Part shown: positions 37,031-50,561 of the stretch, one piece after another
How positions within the stretch are numbered: the stretch's first letter is position 1
Layout of the letters: every line of letters begins with the position of its first letter
The notes under the pieces: generated by a model
The model's input: the letters and a program-made list of their open reading frames with translations, nothing else
Database searches by the model: none
What the model was told of the DNA's origin: nothing
Source of the DNA: Serratia sarumanii
Lineage (GTDB): Bacteria > Pseudomonadota > Gammaproteobacteria > Enterobacterales > Enterobacteriaceae
DNA length: 64,000 nucleotides
Assembly: GCF_029962605.1 (NCBI RefSeq)
Contig: NZ_CP124750.1
Span: forward strand, 62,001-126,000
Direction of reading: 5' to 3'
Made by a program: the position numbers and the translations under genes

Positions 37031-38571
37031 CGCAGCGCCTGATCACCCAGCTGGCGCTGTTTTTCATCTACGCCGCCAGCGCGTTTTGCCTGTGGGGCAT
37101 CGGCACCGCGCTGATCGACCCGCCCTGGCAGGCGCTGCTGCTGTTCCCGTTCGGCCTGCGCATGGGTATTTTGCTGCAGAGCCCGTATCGTTTCTGGCCG
37201 GGGATCCTGCTGGCCGACCTGCTGCTGATGGCGCTGCTGGCGGACCAGTTCGGTTACGGCCCGGCGCTGTGGGCGTCGGTGGCGGTGCTGGTGTTGACGG
37301 TGCTGCTCAGCCTGCTGGCCTCGCCGTGGCTGTTGCGCCATCAGCAGAGCGACAGCGAATGGCGCTGGCCACTGTTGCAGGGCGCGGTGGTGGGCGCCGC
37401 CGCCTTGCTGCAGGCGCTGGTGTGGCAGCTGGTGAGCGGTGAAGGCGCCCGCGCGCTGCTGCTCGGCCTGACCGGCGGTTTCACCATCGCACCGACCTGC
37501 CTGCTGTTGTGGCACTATCTGGCGCGCCAAATTTGGGTGCCGCTGGAGCCGGGGCTGATCCACAAGCCGGTGGAGCTGCGTCTGGGCCATCTGGCCAGCT
37601 ACCTGCTGCTGTTTGCGTTCAGCATCTGGCTGCAGCAGCAGGTGAACGCCGCCGAGCTGCGGCGCTTTGCGCCTTTCTGCCTGGCCATTCCTATCGTGTT
37701 CATGTCTTACCGCTACGGCTGGCAGGGCGCGCTGTTGGCGACGCTGCTCAACGGCGTGGCGCTGATGGTCAACGAGCCGCCGCAGCCGGAGTCGCACCGC
37801 GACTTGCTGCTGTCGCTGCTGGCCCAAAGCCTGACCGGGCTGCTGCTGGGCGCCGGTATTCAGCGCCAGCGCGAGCTGAATCAGCAGCTGAGGCTGCGGC
37901 TGGCGGAGAACCGCCAGCTGGCGCGGGCGCTGGTGACGGCGGAGGAGCAAACCCGGCGCGAGGTGGCGCGCGAGCTGCACGATGAGGTGGGGCAGACCAT
38001 CACCGTGATTCGCACCCAGGCCAGCATCGTCAAACGCCTGGCACCGGAGCCGGCGGTGGTCGGCTGCGCCGACACCATCGATGCGTTGGCGCTGCGGGTC
38101 TACGACGGGGTGCATGATGTGCTGACTCAGCTGTGGCCGGCGGCGCTGAACAACCTGCCGCTGTCGGCGGCGGTGGCGGCGATGCTGCGGGAGTCGCTGC
38201 CGCAGGACGCGTCGCTGGTGAGCAGCCTGCAGTGGCAGGTGCCGGACGAGCTGCTGGATGAAACGCTGAAAATCACGCTGTACCGGGTGTGCCAGGAAGG
38301 GGTGACCAATGTGTGCCGCCACGCCGGGGCCAGCCGCCTGGAGCTGGATGCGCGCCTGCAGCCGCGCAAAGGCGCCGCGCCGCAGATCGCCCTGACCATC
38401 CGCGACAACGGGGTGGGCTTCGATGCGGAAAACCATCAGCCGGGCTATGGCCTGCGCGGCATGCAGGAGCGCATCAGCGCCCTCGGCGGCAGCCTGCGGT
38501 TCACCGCTGAGGGGGGCGCCTGTTTGAGTGTGATCTTGCCCACAGTTTCGCCGGCGCAAACGCAAAACTAG
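37027..38571 (+). CDS. uhpB: Sensor histidine kinase of the hexose-phosphate system
   Basis: A 514-residue kinase (E. coli UhpB is about 500). The MASE1-type N-terminal half has about eight membrane helices. The HisKA_3 domain carries the phosphorylated histidine in [11 protein letters not shown], and the ATPase domain has IRDNGVGFD and [10 protein letters not shown]. It phosphorylates UhpA in response to UhpC. Start is coupled to uhpA. Confidence 0.94.
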   Translation: MTQRLITQLALFFIYAASAFCLWGIGTALIDPPWQALLLFPFGLRMGILLQSPYRFWPGILLADLLLMALLADQFGYGPALWASVAVLVLTVLLSLLASPWLLRHQQSDSEWRWPLLQGAVVGAAALLQALVWQLVSGEGARALLLGLTGGFTIAPTCLLLWHYLARQIWVPLEPGLIHKPVELRLGHLASYLLLFAFSIWLQQQVNAAELRRFAPFCLAIPIVFMSYRYGWQGALLATLLNGVALMVNEPPQPESHRDLLLSLLAQSLTGLLLGAGIQRQRELNQQLRLRLAENRQLARALVTAEEQTRREVARELHDEVGQTITVIRTQASIVKRLAPEPAVVGCADTIDALALRVYDGVHDVLTQLWPAALNNLPLSAAVAAMLRESLPQDASLVSSLQWQVPDELLDETLKITLYRVCQEGVTNVCRHAGASRLELDARLQPRKGAAPQIALTIRDNGVGFDAENHQPGYGLRGMQERISALGGSLRFTAEGGACLSVILPTVSPAQTQN

Positions 38572-38666
38572 GAAAAACTCCTAACCGCGTCGGGAATCCG
38601 GCGTAAGCCTCCCGCGCGCGCGCGGAGCATCATAGCGGCACTTTATTCAATCCTCTGAGGTTCCAC

Positions 38667-39998
38667 ATGTGGTCTTTCCTTAAAAGCCGCCCGGACGCGC
38701 CGCAGGTCACCGATCAACGGCAGATCGACGCCAGCTACAAATACTGGCGCATCCAGCTGATGTGCACCATGTACATCGGCTACGCCGCGTTTTACTTCAC
38801 GCGCAAAAGTTTCAACTTCATCATGCCGGCGATGCTGAGCGATCTGGGCCTGACGATGTCCGACGTCGGCATCCTCGGCACGCTGTTCTACATCACCTAC
38901 GGCTGCTCGAAATTCATTTCCGGCATGATCAGCGATCGCTCCAACCCGCGTTACTTTATGGGGCTGGGCCTGATCATGACCGGGGTGCTGAATATCTTCT
39001 TCGGCCTCAGTTCGTCGCTGCTGATGCTGGGCACGCTGTGGATCCTCAACGCCTTCTTCCAGGGCTGGGGCTGGCCGCCGTGTTCCAAAATCCTCACCAG
39101 CTGGTATTCGCGCTCCGAGCGCGGTGGCTGGTGGGCTATCTGGAACACCTCGCACAACGTCGGAGGCGCGCTGATCCCGCTGCTGGTGGGCTTTATCTCG
39201 CTGCACTTCAGCTGGCGTTACGGCATGATCATCCCCGGTATCATCGGTGTGGTGCTTGGCCTGCTGATGTGCTGGCGCCTGCGCGACAAGCCATCCACCC
39301 TGGGGCTGCCGAGCGTCGGCAAATGGCGCAACGACGCCATGGAGCTGGTGCAGGAATCGGAAGGCCAGGGGCTGAGCAACCGCGAGATCATCAAACGCTA
39401 CGTGCTGACCAACAAGTACATCTGGCTGCTGGCGGTCTCTTACGTGCTGGTGTACATCGTGCGCACCGCGATCAACGATTGGGGCAACCTCTACCTGACG
39501 CAGGAAAAGGGCTATTCGCTGATGACCGCCAACTCGGCCATTTCGCTGTTTGAAGTGGGCGGCTTTATCGGTTCGCTGGTGGCCGGTTGGGGTTCCGACA
39601 AGTTGTTCCGCGGCAACCGCGGCCCGATGAACCTGATCTTCGCCATCGGTATCTTCCTGTCGGTGGCGGCACTGTGGTTGATGCCGGGCGTGACCTACCT
39701 GCTGCAGGCCTGCTGCTTCTTCGCCATCGGTTTCTTCATCTTCGGCCCGCAGATGCTGATCGGCATGGCGGCGGCGGAGTGCTCGCACAAGGATGCGGCG
39801 GGCGCGGCGACCGGTTTTGTCGGCCTGTTCGCCTACCTGGGCGCGGCGCTGTCCGGCTACCCGATTGCGCGGGTGATGGAGATCTGGCACTGGAACGGCT
39901 TCTTCGTGGTGATTTCCATCGCCGCCTGCCTGTCGGCGCTGTTCCTGCTGCCGTTCCTGCGCGCGCAGACGCCGGCGCTGAAACCGGCCAAAGCCTGA
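38667..39998 (+). CDS. uhpC: Glucose-6-phosphate sensor/transporter-like protein
   Basis: A 443-residue MFS protein of the organophosphate:phosphate antiporter family with 12 helices (YIGYAAFYFTRKSFNFIMPAML, YGCSKFISGMISDRSNPRYFM). UhpC senses external glucose-6-phosphate and signals to UhpB. UhpT is a paralogue, but adjacency to uhpAB and the start MWSFLKSRPDAP favour UhpC. A 95-base GC-rich gap separates it from uhpB. No uhpT follows; a tRNA gene comes next. Confidence 0.9.
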   Translation: MWSFLKSRPDAPQVTDQRQIDASYKYWRIQLMCTMYIGYAAFYFTRKSFNFIMPAMLSDLGLTMSDVGILGTLFYITYGCSKFISGMISDRSNPRYFMGLGLIMTGVLNIFFGLSSSLLMLGTLWILNAFFQGWGWPPCSKILTSWYSRSERGGWWAIWNTSHNVGGALIPLLVGFISLHFSWRYGMIIPGIIGVVLGLLMCWRLRDKPSTLGLPSVGKWRNDAMELVQESEGQGLSNREIIKRYVLTNKYIWLLAVSYVLVYIVRTAINDWGNLYLTQEKGYSLMTANSAISLFEVGGFIGSLVAGWGSDKLFRGNRGPMNLIFAIGIFLSVAALWLMPGVTYLLQACCFFAIGFFIFGPQMLIGMAAAECSHKDAAGAATGFVGLFAYLGAALSGYPIARVMEIWHWNGFFVVISIAACLSALFLLPFLRAQTPALKPAKA

Positions 39999-40118
39999 GC
40001 AAAATACGCTGCGCAGCCCCCGGCGCAGCGCATTATGGCGCTTTTATCACCACTTGAAATGCAGGGGCAAAAAAGTGATTGACGCCTATAACCGCCAGCA
40101 GTAAGATGCGCCCCGCAT

Positions 40119-40195
40119 CGGCGAGTAGCGCAGCTTGGTAGCGCAACTGGTTTGGGACCAGTGGGTCGGAGGTTCGAATCCTCTCTCGCCGACCA
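40119..40195 (+). tRNA. proM: tRNA-Pro (anticodon TGG)
   Basis: A 77-base tRNA beginning CGGCGAG, with the anticodon stem-loop CTGGTTTGGGACCAG (anticodon TGG), a GGTTCGAATCC T-arm and a genome-encoded CCA. All four arms fold. A terminator follows directly. Confidence 0.97.
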
Positions 40196-40202
40196 CCATT
40201 CG

Positions 40203-40232
40203 AAAAACCTGCTTTTAAAGCAGGTTTTTTTT
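40203..40232 (+). terminator. Terminator of tRNA-Pro
   Basis: A 9-bp stem (AAAACCTGC/GCAGGTTTT) is followed by eight Ts. Confidence 0.9.
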
Positions 40233-42311
<2,079 letters not shown>

Positions 42312-42327
42312 TCGGTTGCAGTGCGTT

Positions 42328-42359
42328 GCCGGGGGATATCCTTTCGCCCCCGGCTTTTT
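42328..42359 (+). terminator. Terminator of chiA
   Basis: An 8-bp GC stem (GCCGGGGG/CCCCCGGC) with an 11-base loop, followed by five Ts, 16 bases after the chiA stop. Confidence 0.88.
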
Positions 42360-42912
42360 CGCCGCCGAAAGTTTTTTTACGCCGCACAGATTGTGGTCCT
42401 GCCCTGCGCAAAACGCGCTCATCGGACTCACCCTTTTGGGTAATCCTTCAGCATTTCCTCCTGTCTTTAACGGCGATCACAAAAATAACCGTTCAGATAT
42501 TCATCATTCAGCAACAAAGTTTTGGCGTTTTTTAACGGAGTTAAAAACCAGTAAGTTTGTGAGGGTCAGACCAATGCGCTGAAAATGTCCGCTTAGCATA
42601 AATTTTCATGCTGGAAGTGTTAACAAAAGGTTTTTTTTATGTTTGTTTGCTGTTTCTCACAGTCTGCGTAAATCCCCACTGGTTATATTGACGACACCCC
42701 AAACAGTTGGCAACTTGATAGCCTCAGGGGTAAGAGCGAGAGTTGTTTGAGTGAATTCCACGCGCTCAGACGTCCCCGCCGCGATGCGTTCCATCCGGCA
42801 TTCTCTCCTCGTACACCTTCTGCCTTCGGGCACCGATCGCACAGGCCACGCAATAAAAAATACAGGTCTGGCGGCAATGACACACATCACATCACACAAT
42901 GGAGCACTAACG
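42360..42912. other. dppA upstream region and leader
   Basis: No gene is supported over 550 bases. A -10-like TATATT occurs near 42684-42689, followed by a leader of over 200 bases. In enterobacteria dppA mRNA is repressed by the small RNA GcvB at the start region; I do not see an unambiguous binding site. Frames reading in from 42751 are open but precede the true start. Confidence 0.45.
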
Positions 42913-44520
42913 ATGACACGTTCCTTGGGTAAATCGGGGGTTCTGAAATTCGGCATTGGGCTGATCGCGCTGACCGTGGCGGCCAGCGTACAGGCCAAGA
43001 CGTTGGTTTACTGTTCTGAAGGTTCCCCGGAAGGGTTCAACCCGCAGCTGTTTACCTCCGGCACCACCTACGACGCCAGCTCGGTACCGATCTACAACCG
43101 CCTGGTCGAATTCAAAATCGGCACCACCGAACTGCAGCCGGGCCTGGCTGAGAAGTGGGACGTCAGCGAAGACGGCAAAACCTACACCTTCCACCTGCGC
43201 AAAGGCGTGAAGTGGCAGAGCAGCAAAGACTTCAAACCGACGCGCGATTTCAACGCCGACGACGTGGTGTTCTCCTTTGAACGCCAGTTGGATGCGAACA
43301 ACGCCTATCACAAAGTGTCCGGCGGCAGCTACGAATACTTTGAAGGCATGGACATGCCTAAGCTGATCGCCAAGATTGAAAAAGTGGACGACAACACCGT
43401 GCGCTTCGTGCTGAACCGCCCGGAAGCGCCGTTCCTGGCTGACCTGGGCATGGACTTCGCGTCCATCCTGTCCGCCGAATACGCCGACGTGATGATGAAA
43501 GCCGGCACGCCGGAGAAGATCGACCTGAACCCGATCGGCACCGGCCCGTTCCAGCTGCTGCAATACCAGAAAGACTCCAAGATCCTGTACAAGGCATTCG
43601 ACGGTTTCTGGGGCACCAAGCCGAAGATCGATCGCCTGGTGTTCTCCATCACGCCTGACGCCTCCGTGCGCTACGCCAAACTGCAGAAAAACGAATGTCA
43701 GGTGATGCCGTACCCGAACCCGGCCGATATCGCCCGCATGAAGCAAGACAAGTCCATCAACCTGATGGAACAGCCGGGCCTGAACGTGGGCTACCTGTCG
43801 TTCAACGTCGAGAAAAAACCGCTGGATAACCTGAAGGTGCGTCAGGCGTTGACCATGGCGGTCAACAAGCAGGCGATCATCGACGCGGTTTATCAGGGCG
43901 CGGGCCAGGCGGCCAAGAACCTGATCCCGCCGACCATGTGGGGCTATAACGACGCGGTGCAGGATTACGCTTACGATCCGGCCAAGGCGAAAGAGCTGCT
44001 GAAAGAAGCGGGCATGGCCGACGGTTTCAGCATCGACCTGTGGGCGATGCCGGTACAGCGTCCTTACAACCCGAACGCGCGCCGCATGGCGGAAATGATC
44101 CAGGCCGACTGGGCCAAGATCGGCGTGAAAGCCAAAATCGTGACCTATGAGTGGGGTGAATACCTCAAGCGCGCCAAAGCGGGCGAACACCAGACGGTGA
44201 TGATGGGCTGGACCGGCGACAACGGGGATCCGGACAACTTCTTCGCCACGCTGTTCAGCTGCGCGGCGGCGAAAGACGGCTCCAACTACTCCCGCTGGTG
44301 CTACAAGCCGTTTGAAGATCTGATTCAACCGGCGCGCGCCGAATCCAACCACGACAAGCGCATCGAACTGTACAAGCAGGCGCAGGTGGTGATGCACGAT
44401 CAGGCTCCGGCGCTGATTGTCGCACACTCCACCGTGTACGAGCCTGTGCGTAAGGAAGTGAAAGGCTACGTCGTGGATCCACTCGGTAAGCATCACTTCG
44501 AGAATGTCTCTGTAGACTGA
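42913..44520 (+). CDS. dppA: Dipeptide-binding periplasmic protein
   Basis: A 535-residue solute-binding protein, equal in length to E. coli DppA. The signal peptide ends at ASVQA, and the mature protein begins KTLVYCSEGSPEGFNPQLF. It delivers di- and tripeptides to the DppBCDF transporter and also serves heme and chemotaxis in E. coli. ATG 42913 has GGAG eight bases upstream; the open frame extends to 42751. A hairpin separates it from dppB, which usually gives higher dppA expression. Confidence 0.96.
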   Translation: MTRSLGKSGVLKFGIGLIALTVAASVQAKTLVYCSEGSPEGFNPQLFTSGTTYDASSVPIYNRLVEFKIGTTELQPGLAEKWDVSEDGKTYTFHLRKGVKWQSSKDFKPTRDFNADDVVFSFERQLDANNAYHKVSGGSYEYFEGMDMPKLIAKIEKVDDNTVRFVLNRPEAPFLADLGMDFASILSAEYADVMMKAGTPEKIDLNPIGTGPFQLLQYQKDSKILYKAFDGFWGTKPKIDRLVFSITPDASVRYAKLQKNECQVMPYPNPADIARMKQDKSINLMEQPGLNVGYLSFNVEKKPLDNLKVRQALTMAVNKQAIIDAVYQGAGQAAKNLIPPTMWGYNDAVQDYAYDPAKAKELLKEAGMADGFSIDLWAMPVQRPYNPNARRMAEMIQADWAKIGVKAKIVTYEWGEYLKRAKAGEHQTVMMGWTGDNGDPDNFFATLFSCAAAKDGSNYSRWCYKPFEDLIQPARAESNHDKRIELYKQAQVVMHDQAPALIVAHSTVYEPVRKEVKGYVVDPLGKHHFENVSVD

Positions 44521-44557
44521 TTTCGACCGCTTTACCGGAGACGCACGAATGGACTTG

Positions 44558-44584
44558 CAGGGGCGCAACAGGTTTGCGCCCCTG
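44558..44584 (+). terminator. dppA-dppB intercistronic hairpin
   Basis: An 11-bp perfect stem (CAGGGGCGCAA and complement, 5-base loop) without a T-run. It likely stabilises dppA mRNA or partly attenuates the distal genes. Confidence 0.7.
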
Positions 44585-44690
44585 CTGACCAGTCTCCGGC
44601 GTATGGCCGTCGAATCGTTCAAAGGCATGTGAGCGTTAATAAGCCTGGCGGACGATGAGCTGCCGGGCATTGATACAGAGAGTTCGGGAT

Positions 44691-45710
44691 ATGTTGCAGT
44701 TCATACTCCGACGTTTGGGGTTAGTTATCCCAACGTTTATCGGCATTACATTGCTGACTTTTGCATTCGTCCATATGATCCCCGGCGACCCGGTGACCAT
44801 CATGGCCGGGGAACGCGGTATCTCCGCCGAGCGCCACGCGCAGCTGATGGCGGAAATGGGGCTGGACAAGCCGCTCTATCAACAATATTTCTCCTACGTG
44901 TCCAACGTGCTGCAAGGCGATCTGGGCACCTCCCTCAAAAGCCGCATCTCCGTCTGGAGCGAGTTCGTTCCGCGCTTTCAGGCCACGCTGGAACTGGGCA
45001 TTTGCGCGATGATCTTCGCGGTGCTGGTGGGCATTCCGGTCGGGGTGCTGGCGGCGGTCAAACGCGGCTCGGTCTTTGACCATACCGCGGTGGGTATCTC
45101 GCTGACCGGCTATTCGATGCCGATTTTCTGGTGGGGCATGATGCTGATCATGCTGGTGTCGGTGCAGCTTAACCTGACGCCGGTGTCGGGGCGCATCAGC
45201 GACACGGTCTTCCTCGACGACAGCCAGCCGCTGACCGGCTTCATGCTGATAGACACCCTGATCTGGGGCGAGCCGGGCGACTTCGTCGACGCGGTGATGC
45301 ACATGATCCTGCCGGCCATCGTGCTGGGCACCATCCCGCTGGCGGTGATCGTGCGCATGACCCGTTCCTCGATGCTGGAGGTGTTGGGCGAAGACTACAT
45401 CCGCACCGCGCGCGCCAAGGGCGTGAGCCGCATGCGGGTGATCGTCGTTCACGCGCTGCGCAACGCGCTGCTGCCGGTGGTGACGGTGATCGGGCTGCAG
45501 GTCGGCACCATGCTGGCCGGCGCCATTCTGACCGAAACCATCTTCTCCTGGCCGGGGCTGGGCCGCTGGCTGATCGACGCGCTGCAGCGCCGCGACTACC
45601 CGGTGGTGCAGGGCGGGGTGTTGCTGGTCGCCTGTATGATCATTCTGGTTAACCTGCTGGTAGACGTGCTCTACGGCGTGGTCAACCCGCGTATTCGCCA
45701 CAAGAAATAA
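44691..45710 (+). CDS. dppB: Dipeptide ABC transporter permease
   Basis: A 339-residue inner-membrane permease, the E. coli DppB length, with about six helices and the EAA loop (MTRSSMLEVLGEDYIRTARAKG). It starts MLQFILRRLGLVIPTF at 44691, although the frame opens at 44655. It pairs with DppC. Confidence 0.95.
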   Translation: MLQFILRRLGLVIPTFIGITLLTFAFVHMIPGDPVTIMAGERGISAERHAQLMAEMGLDKPLYQQYFSYVSNVLQGDLGTSLKSRISVWSEFVPRFQATLELGICAMIFAVLVGIPVGVLAAVKRGSVFDHTAVGISLTGYSMPIFWWGMMLIMLVSVQLNLTPVSGRISDTVFLDDSQPLTGFMLIDTLIWGEPGDFVDAVMHMILPAIVLGTIPLAVIVRMTRSSMLEVLGEDYIRTARAKGVSRMRVIVVHALRNALLPVVTVIGLQVGTMLAGAILTETIFSWPGLGRWLIDALQRRDYPVVQGGVLLVACMIILVNLLVDVLYGVVNPRIRHKK

Positions 45711-45721
45711 GGGGCGCTCTC

Positions 45722-46624
45722 ATGTCTCAAATCACTGAGTCTGCAGTTAAAGGTGCGCCGAAGCCGATGACCCCGTTTCAGGAGTTCTGGCACTATTTCA
45801 AGCGCAATAAAGGGGCCGTGGTCGGCCTGGTGTATATCGTTCTGATGCTGGTGATCGCGCTCGGCGCCGGCGTGCTGGCGCCGCATGCGCCGGCGGACCA
45901 GTTCCGCGACGCGCTGCTCAAGCCGCCGGTGTGGCAAGAGGGCGGCAGCTGGCAATATATCCTCGGCACCGACGACGTGGGCCGCGACGTGCTGTCGCGC
46001 CTGATGTACGGTGCGCGCCTGTCGCTGCTGGTCGGCTGCCTGGTGGTGGTGCTGTCGCTGATCATGGGCGTGATATTCGGCCTGCTGGCCGGTTACTTCG
46101 GCGGCGTGGTGGACGCGATTATCATGCGCGTCGTCGACATCATGCTGGCCCTGCCGAGCCTGCTGCTGGCGCTGGTGCTGGTGGCGGTATTCGGGCCGTC
46201 GATCGTCAACGCCTCGCTGGCGCTGACCTTCGTCGCCCTGCCGCACTATGTGCGTCTGACGCGCGCAGCGGTGCTGGTGGAGGTGAACCGCGACTACGTC
46301 ACCGCTTCGCGGGTGGCGGGCGCCGGCGCGCTGCGCCAGATGTTCGTCAATATTCTGCCTAACTGCCTGGCGCCTTTGATCGTGCAGGCTTCTCTCGGTT
46401 TCTCGAACGCCATTCTGGACATGGCCGCTCTCGGCTTTCTGGGCATGGGCGCGCAGCCGCCGACGCCGGAGTGGGGCACCATGCTCTCCGACGTGCTGCA
46501 GTTCGCGCAAAGCGCCTGGTGGGTGGTGACCTTCCCCGGCGTGGCGATCCTGCTGACGGTGCTGGCATTCAACCTGATGGGGGACGGTTTGCGTGACGCT
46601 CTCGACCCCAAACTCAAGCAGTAA
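45722..46624 (+). CDS. dppC: Dipeptide ABC transporter permease
   Basis: A 300-residue permease with an N-terminal cytoplasmic segment (FQEFWHYFKRNKGAVVGLVY), about six helices and the EAA loop (LTRAAVLVEVNRDYVTASRVAGAG). It forms the channel with DppB and lies 11 bases downstream of it. ATG is preceded by AAGGGGCG. Confidence 0.95.
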   Translation: MSQITESAVKGAPKPMTPFQEFWHYFKRNKGAVVGLVYIVLMLVIALGAGVLAPHAPADQFRDALLKPPVWQEGGSWQYILGTDDVGRDVLSRLMYGARLSLLVGCLVVVLSLIMGVIFGLLAGYFGGVVDAIIMRVVDIMLALPSLLLALVLVAVFGPSIVNASLALTFVALPHYVRLTRAAVLVEVNRDYVTASRVAGAGALRQMFVNILPNCLAPLIVQASLGFSNAILDMAALGFLGMGAQPPTPEWGTMLSDVLQFAQSAWWVVTFPGVAILLTVLAFNLMGDGLRDALDPKLKQ

Positions 46625-46639
46625 CAGAGGACGAGAGAG

Positions 46640-47616
<977 letters not shown>

Positions 47617-47620
<4 letters not shown>

Positions 47621-48606
47621 GCCAGAATCAACCTTTACTGCAGGCAATTGACCTGAAGAAGCATTACCCGGTGAAAAAGGGCCTGTTCGCGCCGGAGCGG
47701 CTGGTCAAGGCGCTGGACGGCGTCTCCTTCACCCTGGAGCGCGGCAAAACGCTGGCTGTGGTCGGTGAGTCGGGCTGCGGCAAATCGACGCTCGGCCGCC
47801 TGCTGACGATGATCGAAGTGCCGACCGGCGGCGAGCTGTACTACCAGGGGCAGGATTTGCTGAAGCCGGACGCCTCTGCCGAGAAGCTGCGCCGCCAGAA
47901 GATCCAAATCGTGTTCCAGAATCCTTACGGATCGCTCAACCCGCGCAAGAAGGTCGGGCAGATCCTCGAGGAGCCGCTGTTGATCAACACGTCGCTCAGC
48001 GCCGCCGAACGGCGGGAAAAAGCGCTGGAGATGATGGCGAAGGTCGGCCTGAAGACCGAGCATTACGATCGCTACCCGCACATGTTTTCCGGCGGCCAGC
48101 GTCAGCGTATCGCCATCGCCCGCGGGCTGATGCTGAACCCGGACGTGGTGATCGCCGATGAGCCGGTGTCGGCGCTGGACGTGTCGGTGCGCGCTCAGGT
48201 GCTGAACCTGATGATGGATCTGCAGCAGGATCTGGGGCTGTCCTATGTGTTCATCTCGCACGATCTGTCGGTGGTGGAGCACATCGCCGACGAGGTGATG
48301 GTGATGTACCTCGGCCGCTGCGTGGAAAAGGGCAGCAAAGAGGCGATCTTCAACAATCCGCGCCATCCGTACACTCAGGCGCTGCTGTCGGCGACGCCGC
48401 GATTGAATCCGGATATGCGCCGCGAGCGCATCAAGCTGACCGGCGAGCTGCCCAGCCCGATGAATCCGCCGCCGGGCTGTGCGTTCAATGCCCGCTGCCG
48501 CCGCGCCTTCGGCACTTGCGTTCAGCTGCAGCCGCAGCTCAAACAGTACGGCGAGCAGATGGTGGCCTGCTTTGCGGTCGATCAGGACGAACATCCGGGG
48601 GCGTGA
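47617..48606 (+). CDS. dppF: Dipeptide ABC transporter ATPase
   Basis: A 329-residue ATPase: Walker A GESGCGKS, signature FSGGQRQRI, Walker [13 protein letters not shown], and the C-terminal cysteines ([14 protein letters not shown]). It forms the heterodimeric motor with DppD. Translationally coupled to dppD; a terminator follows. Confidence 0.96.
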
Positions 48607-48631
48607 AGCGCCGGATTTTCCTGCCTAAACC

Positions 48632-48660
48632 AAACGCCGGCACAGCGCCGGCGTTTTTTA
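48632..48660 (+). terminator. Terminator of the dpp operon
   Basis: A 10-bp stem (AAACGCCGGC/GCCGGCGTTT) and a T-run, 25 bases after dppF. Confidence 0.9.
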
Positions 48661-48863
48661 TTATTCAATCAAAGGGTTGGTCAGTAGACGATCGTGACAA
48701 CCCGTCTTTTAAATTATGCTCTTAACATAATTCTGGAAAACGTTATATTTTTAAGAATCTTCGCATGATAATAATAATCGAATAAGAGAATTCAACGGGT
48801 TGCTGTTAATAAGTTTATTTCGGCCGATAGCGTTCGCCATTTTTATTATAAAAAACCCAATAA

Positions 48864-48889
48864 AAAAGCACGCCGACGGCGTGCTTTGG
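48864..48889 (-). terminator. Terminator of bcsG
   Basis: AAAGCACGCC pairs with GGCGTGCTTT (3-base loop). On the minus strand a T-run follows, 17 bases after the bcsG stop. The AT-rich 48661-48863 stretch between the dpp and bcs terminators has no gene. Confidence 0.85.
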
Positions 48890-48905
48890 GTGAATGAGGC
48901 CGCGC

Positions 48906-50561
48906 TTATTGCGGATAAGGCACCCAGTCGCCGCCGTTCAGGCGAATGTAGGGCTTGCCCTGATACAGCATCACGATGGCGTTGTCGTTTTCGGAGATGA
49001 CCGGGGTCTGCGGCAGCCCCTGGGTCAGCGCCTGCCAGTCGACGCTGGGTTCGCTGAAGACCTTGCCGTCCACCAGGCGCGACACCAGTTCAGACAGCGC
49101 CAGATAGCTGCTCGGCGTTTTGATCTGCAGCGGGCTGCCCTGATGCGGCGCCTTCATGCCCACCAGTTTGATGCCGACCGGCGTATGGGTGATATTCGGG
49201 CTGGGAATGTCGCGCAGGCCGGACATCTGCATCTTGTCGCCCACCAACGCCGCGCCGTGTTCAGGCACGATCACCACCACCACTTTGCGGCCGGATTTCT
49301 CCAACTGATCGAGGAAGGTGTTCAGCTGATCGAACAGCTTCTGCGCGCGCGGCGGGTAGTCGGCGCTCTTGTTGGAGCCGACGAAGCGGTTGCCGTCGTG
49401 CAGCGGGATGACGTTGAAGAAGGTGGCGGTGCGGCCGTCACCGCCTTTTTGCTGCTGATCCAGCCAACGGGTCAGCAATTCGAGATCGTTATAAATCGGC
49501 TCGCCGTCGAACGACGTCAGCTCGTTGCCGATGCCGGCCTGCGACATCAGCGGCGCCTGCATGTCGCCCTGTTCACGCAGTTCTTTCAGGAAGTTGCCGA
49601 ACACCCCGGAGTGATCGAGCATCAGCTGTTCCTTGAAGCCGAGCTTCGCCAGGTTGTCGAACAGGTAACATTGCTGGTTCACCGGCTGATACAGATCGCG
49701 ATGCGAAAGCTGGCCGCAGCTGGCGCGCAGCAAACGGATGGCCGCCGGGCCGCTGTAGGCGGTGGCCGAGTTGAAGTTGTCGAACATGATGTCCATCTTC
49801 GACCACAGCGGGTGATTTTGCAGGTTGACCGCGTCCATATCGGCCCAGGCCAGCGAACAGATGTTGATCACCAGCAGATCGAACGGCTGGGCATCGGCGG
49901 GCAAGCTGGCCGGGAACGCGGTGGTGCGGCCTTTTTCTCGCTCGTAGAACTGGTTCAGGTAGGCCGTCAGGTTGGCGCTGGTCGGCGGCAGGCTGTCTGC
50001 CGGCGCAGCATCCCCCGCCGCCGGCGCAGACGTGGCCGGCGTATTGGCGCCGCCGGCCGCGGCCGTGGAGGTCGCGGGCAGCAGCGAGACTGCCGGTCCG
50101 GCGATGTTGACGATATTGAGCCACACCAGCGCCGCCACGGTGAACACCGTGACGCGCACCCACTGCGCGACGAACAGGTAGGCGATAAACAGCACGAAGG
50201 CCGCGCCGATCATTTGCCAGTTGATAAAGCGGCCGATCAGCTCCAGCAGGTACTGGGCGCTGAAGCCGGCCAGCTGCGAACCCTGGCTGAGAATGCTGTT
50301 GATGCCCGGCAGCCAGGTGTCGTGGTAGAACAACGCGATGCCGATCGGGATGGCGAGGTAATGGCGCCAGCGATGCAGGCGCTGCGACGGGATCGGCATC
50401 AGCAGAAACGCCATGAACACCAGGTTCGGCAGCGCGTGGAAGTTCAGGTAGCCGAACCACAGCAGGGCGAATTTGGCCAGAAAGTACAGGTTCCAGCCGC
50501 CCAGTCCGCGCCAGTAGCGCCATAGAGCGTTATCGGATTGCGTCTTCGAGTTTGGATTCAT
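48906..50561 (-). CDS. bcsG: Cellulose phosphoethanolamine transferase
   Basis: A 551-residue inner-membrane enzyme. Four or five N-terminal helices (about 25-160) are followed by a proline/alanine-rich linker (165-195) and a periplasmic alkaline-phosphatase-fold domain. The nucleophile serine is in NSATAYSGPAAIRLLRASCGQ and metal-binding residues include VPEHGAAL. BcsG adds phosphoethanolamine to secreted cellulose, which stiffens the matrix. ATG 50561 overlaps the bcsF stop. Confidence 0.95.
   Translation of the reverse strand: MNPNSKTQSDNALWRYWRGLGGWNLYFLAKFALLWFGYLNFHALPNLVFMAFLLMPIPSQRLHRWRHYLAIPIGIALFYHDTWLPGINSILSQGSQLAGFSAQYLLELIGRFINWQMIGAAFVLFIAYLFVAQWVRVTVFTVAALVWLNIVNIAGPAVSLLPATSTAAAGGANTPATSAPAAGDAAPADSLPPTSANLTAYLNQFYEREKGRTTAFPASLPADAQPFDLLVINICSLAWADMDAVNLQNHPLWSKMDIMFDNFNSATAYSGPAAIRLLRASCGQLSHRDLYQPVNQQCYLFDNLAKLGFKEQLMLDHSGVFGNFLKELREQGDMQAPLMSQAGIGNELTSFDGEPIYNDLELLTRWLDQQQKGGDGRTATFFNVIPLHDGNRFVGSNKSADYPPRAQKLFDQLNTFLDQLEKSGRKVVVVIVPEHGAALVGDKMQMSGLRDIPSPNITHTPVGIKLVGMKAPHQGSPLQIKTPSSYLALSELVSRLVDGKVFSEPSVDWQALTQGLPQTPVISENDNAIVMLYQGKPYIRLNGGDWVPYPQ

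Noticed and set aside
38667..39998. uhpT instead of uhpC
   Set aside because: Start sequence and position directly after uhpAB fit UhpC.
42751..42912. Longer N-terminus for DppA
   Set aside because: The signal peptide and ribosome site place the start at 42913 and give exactly the E. coli length.
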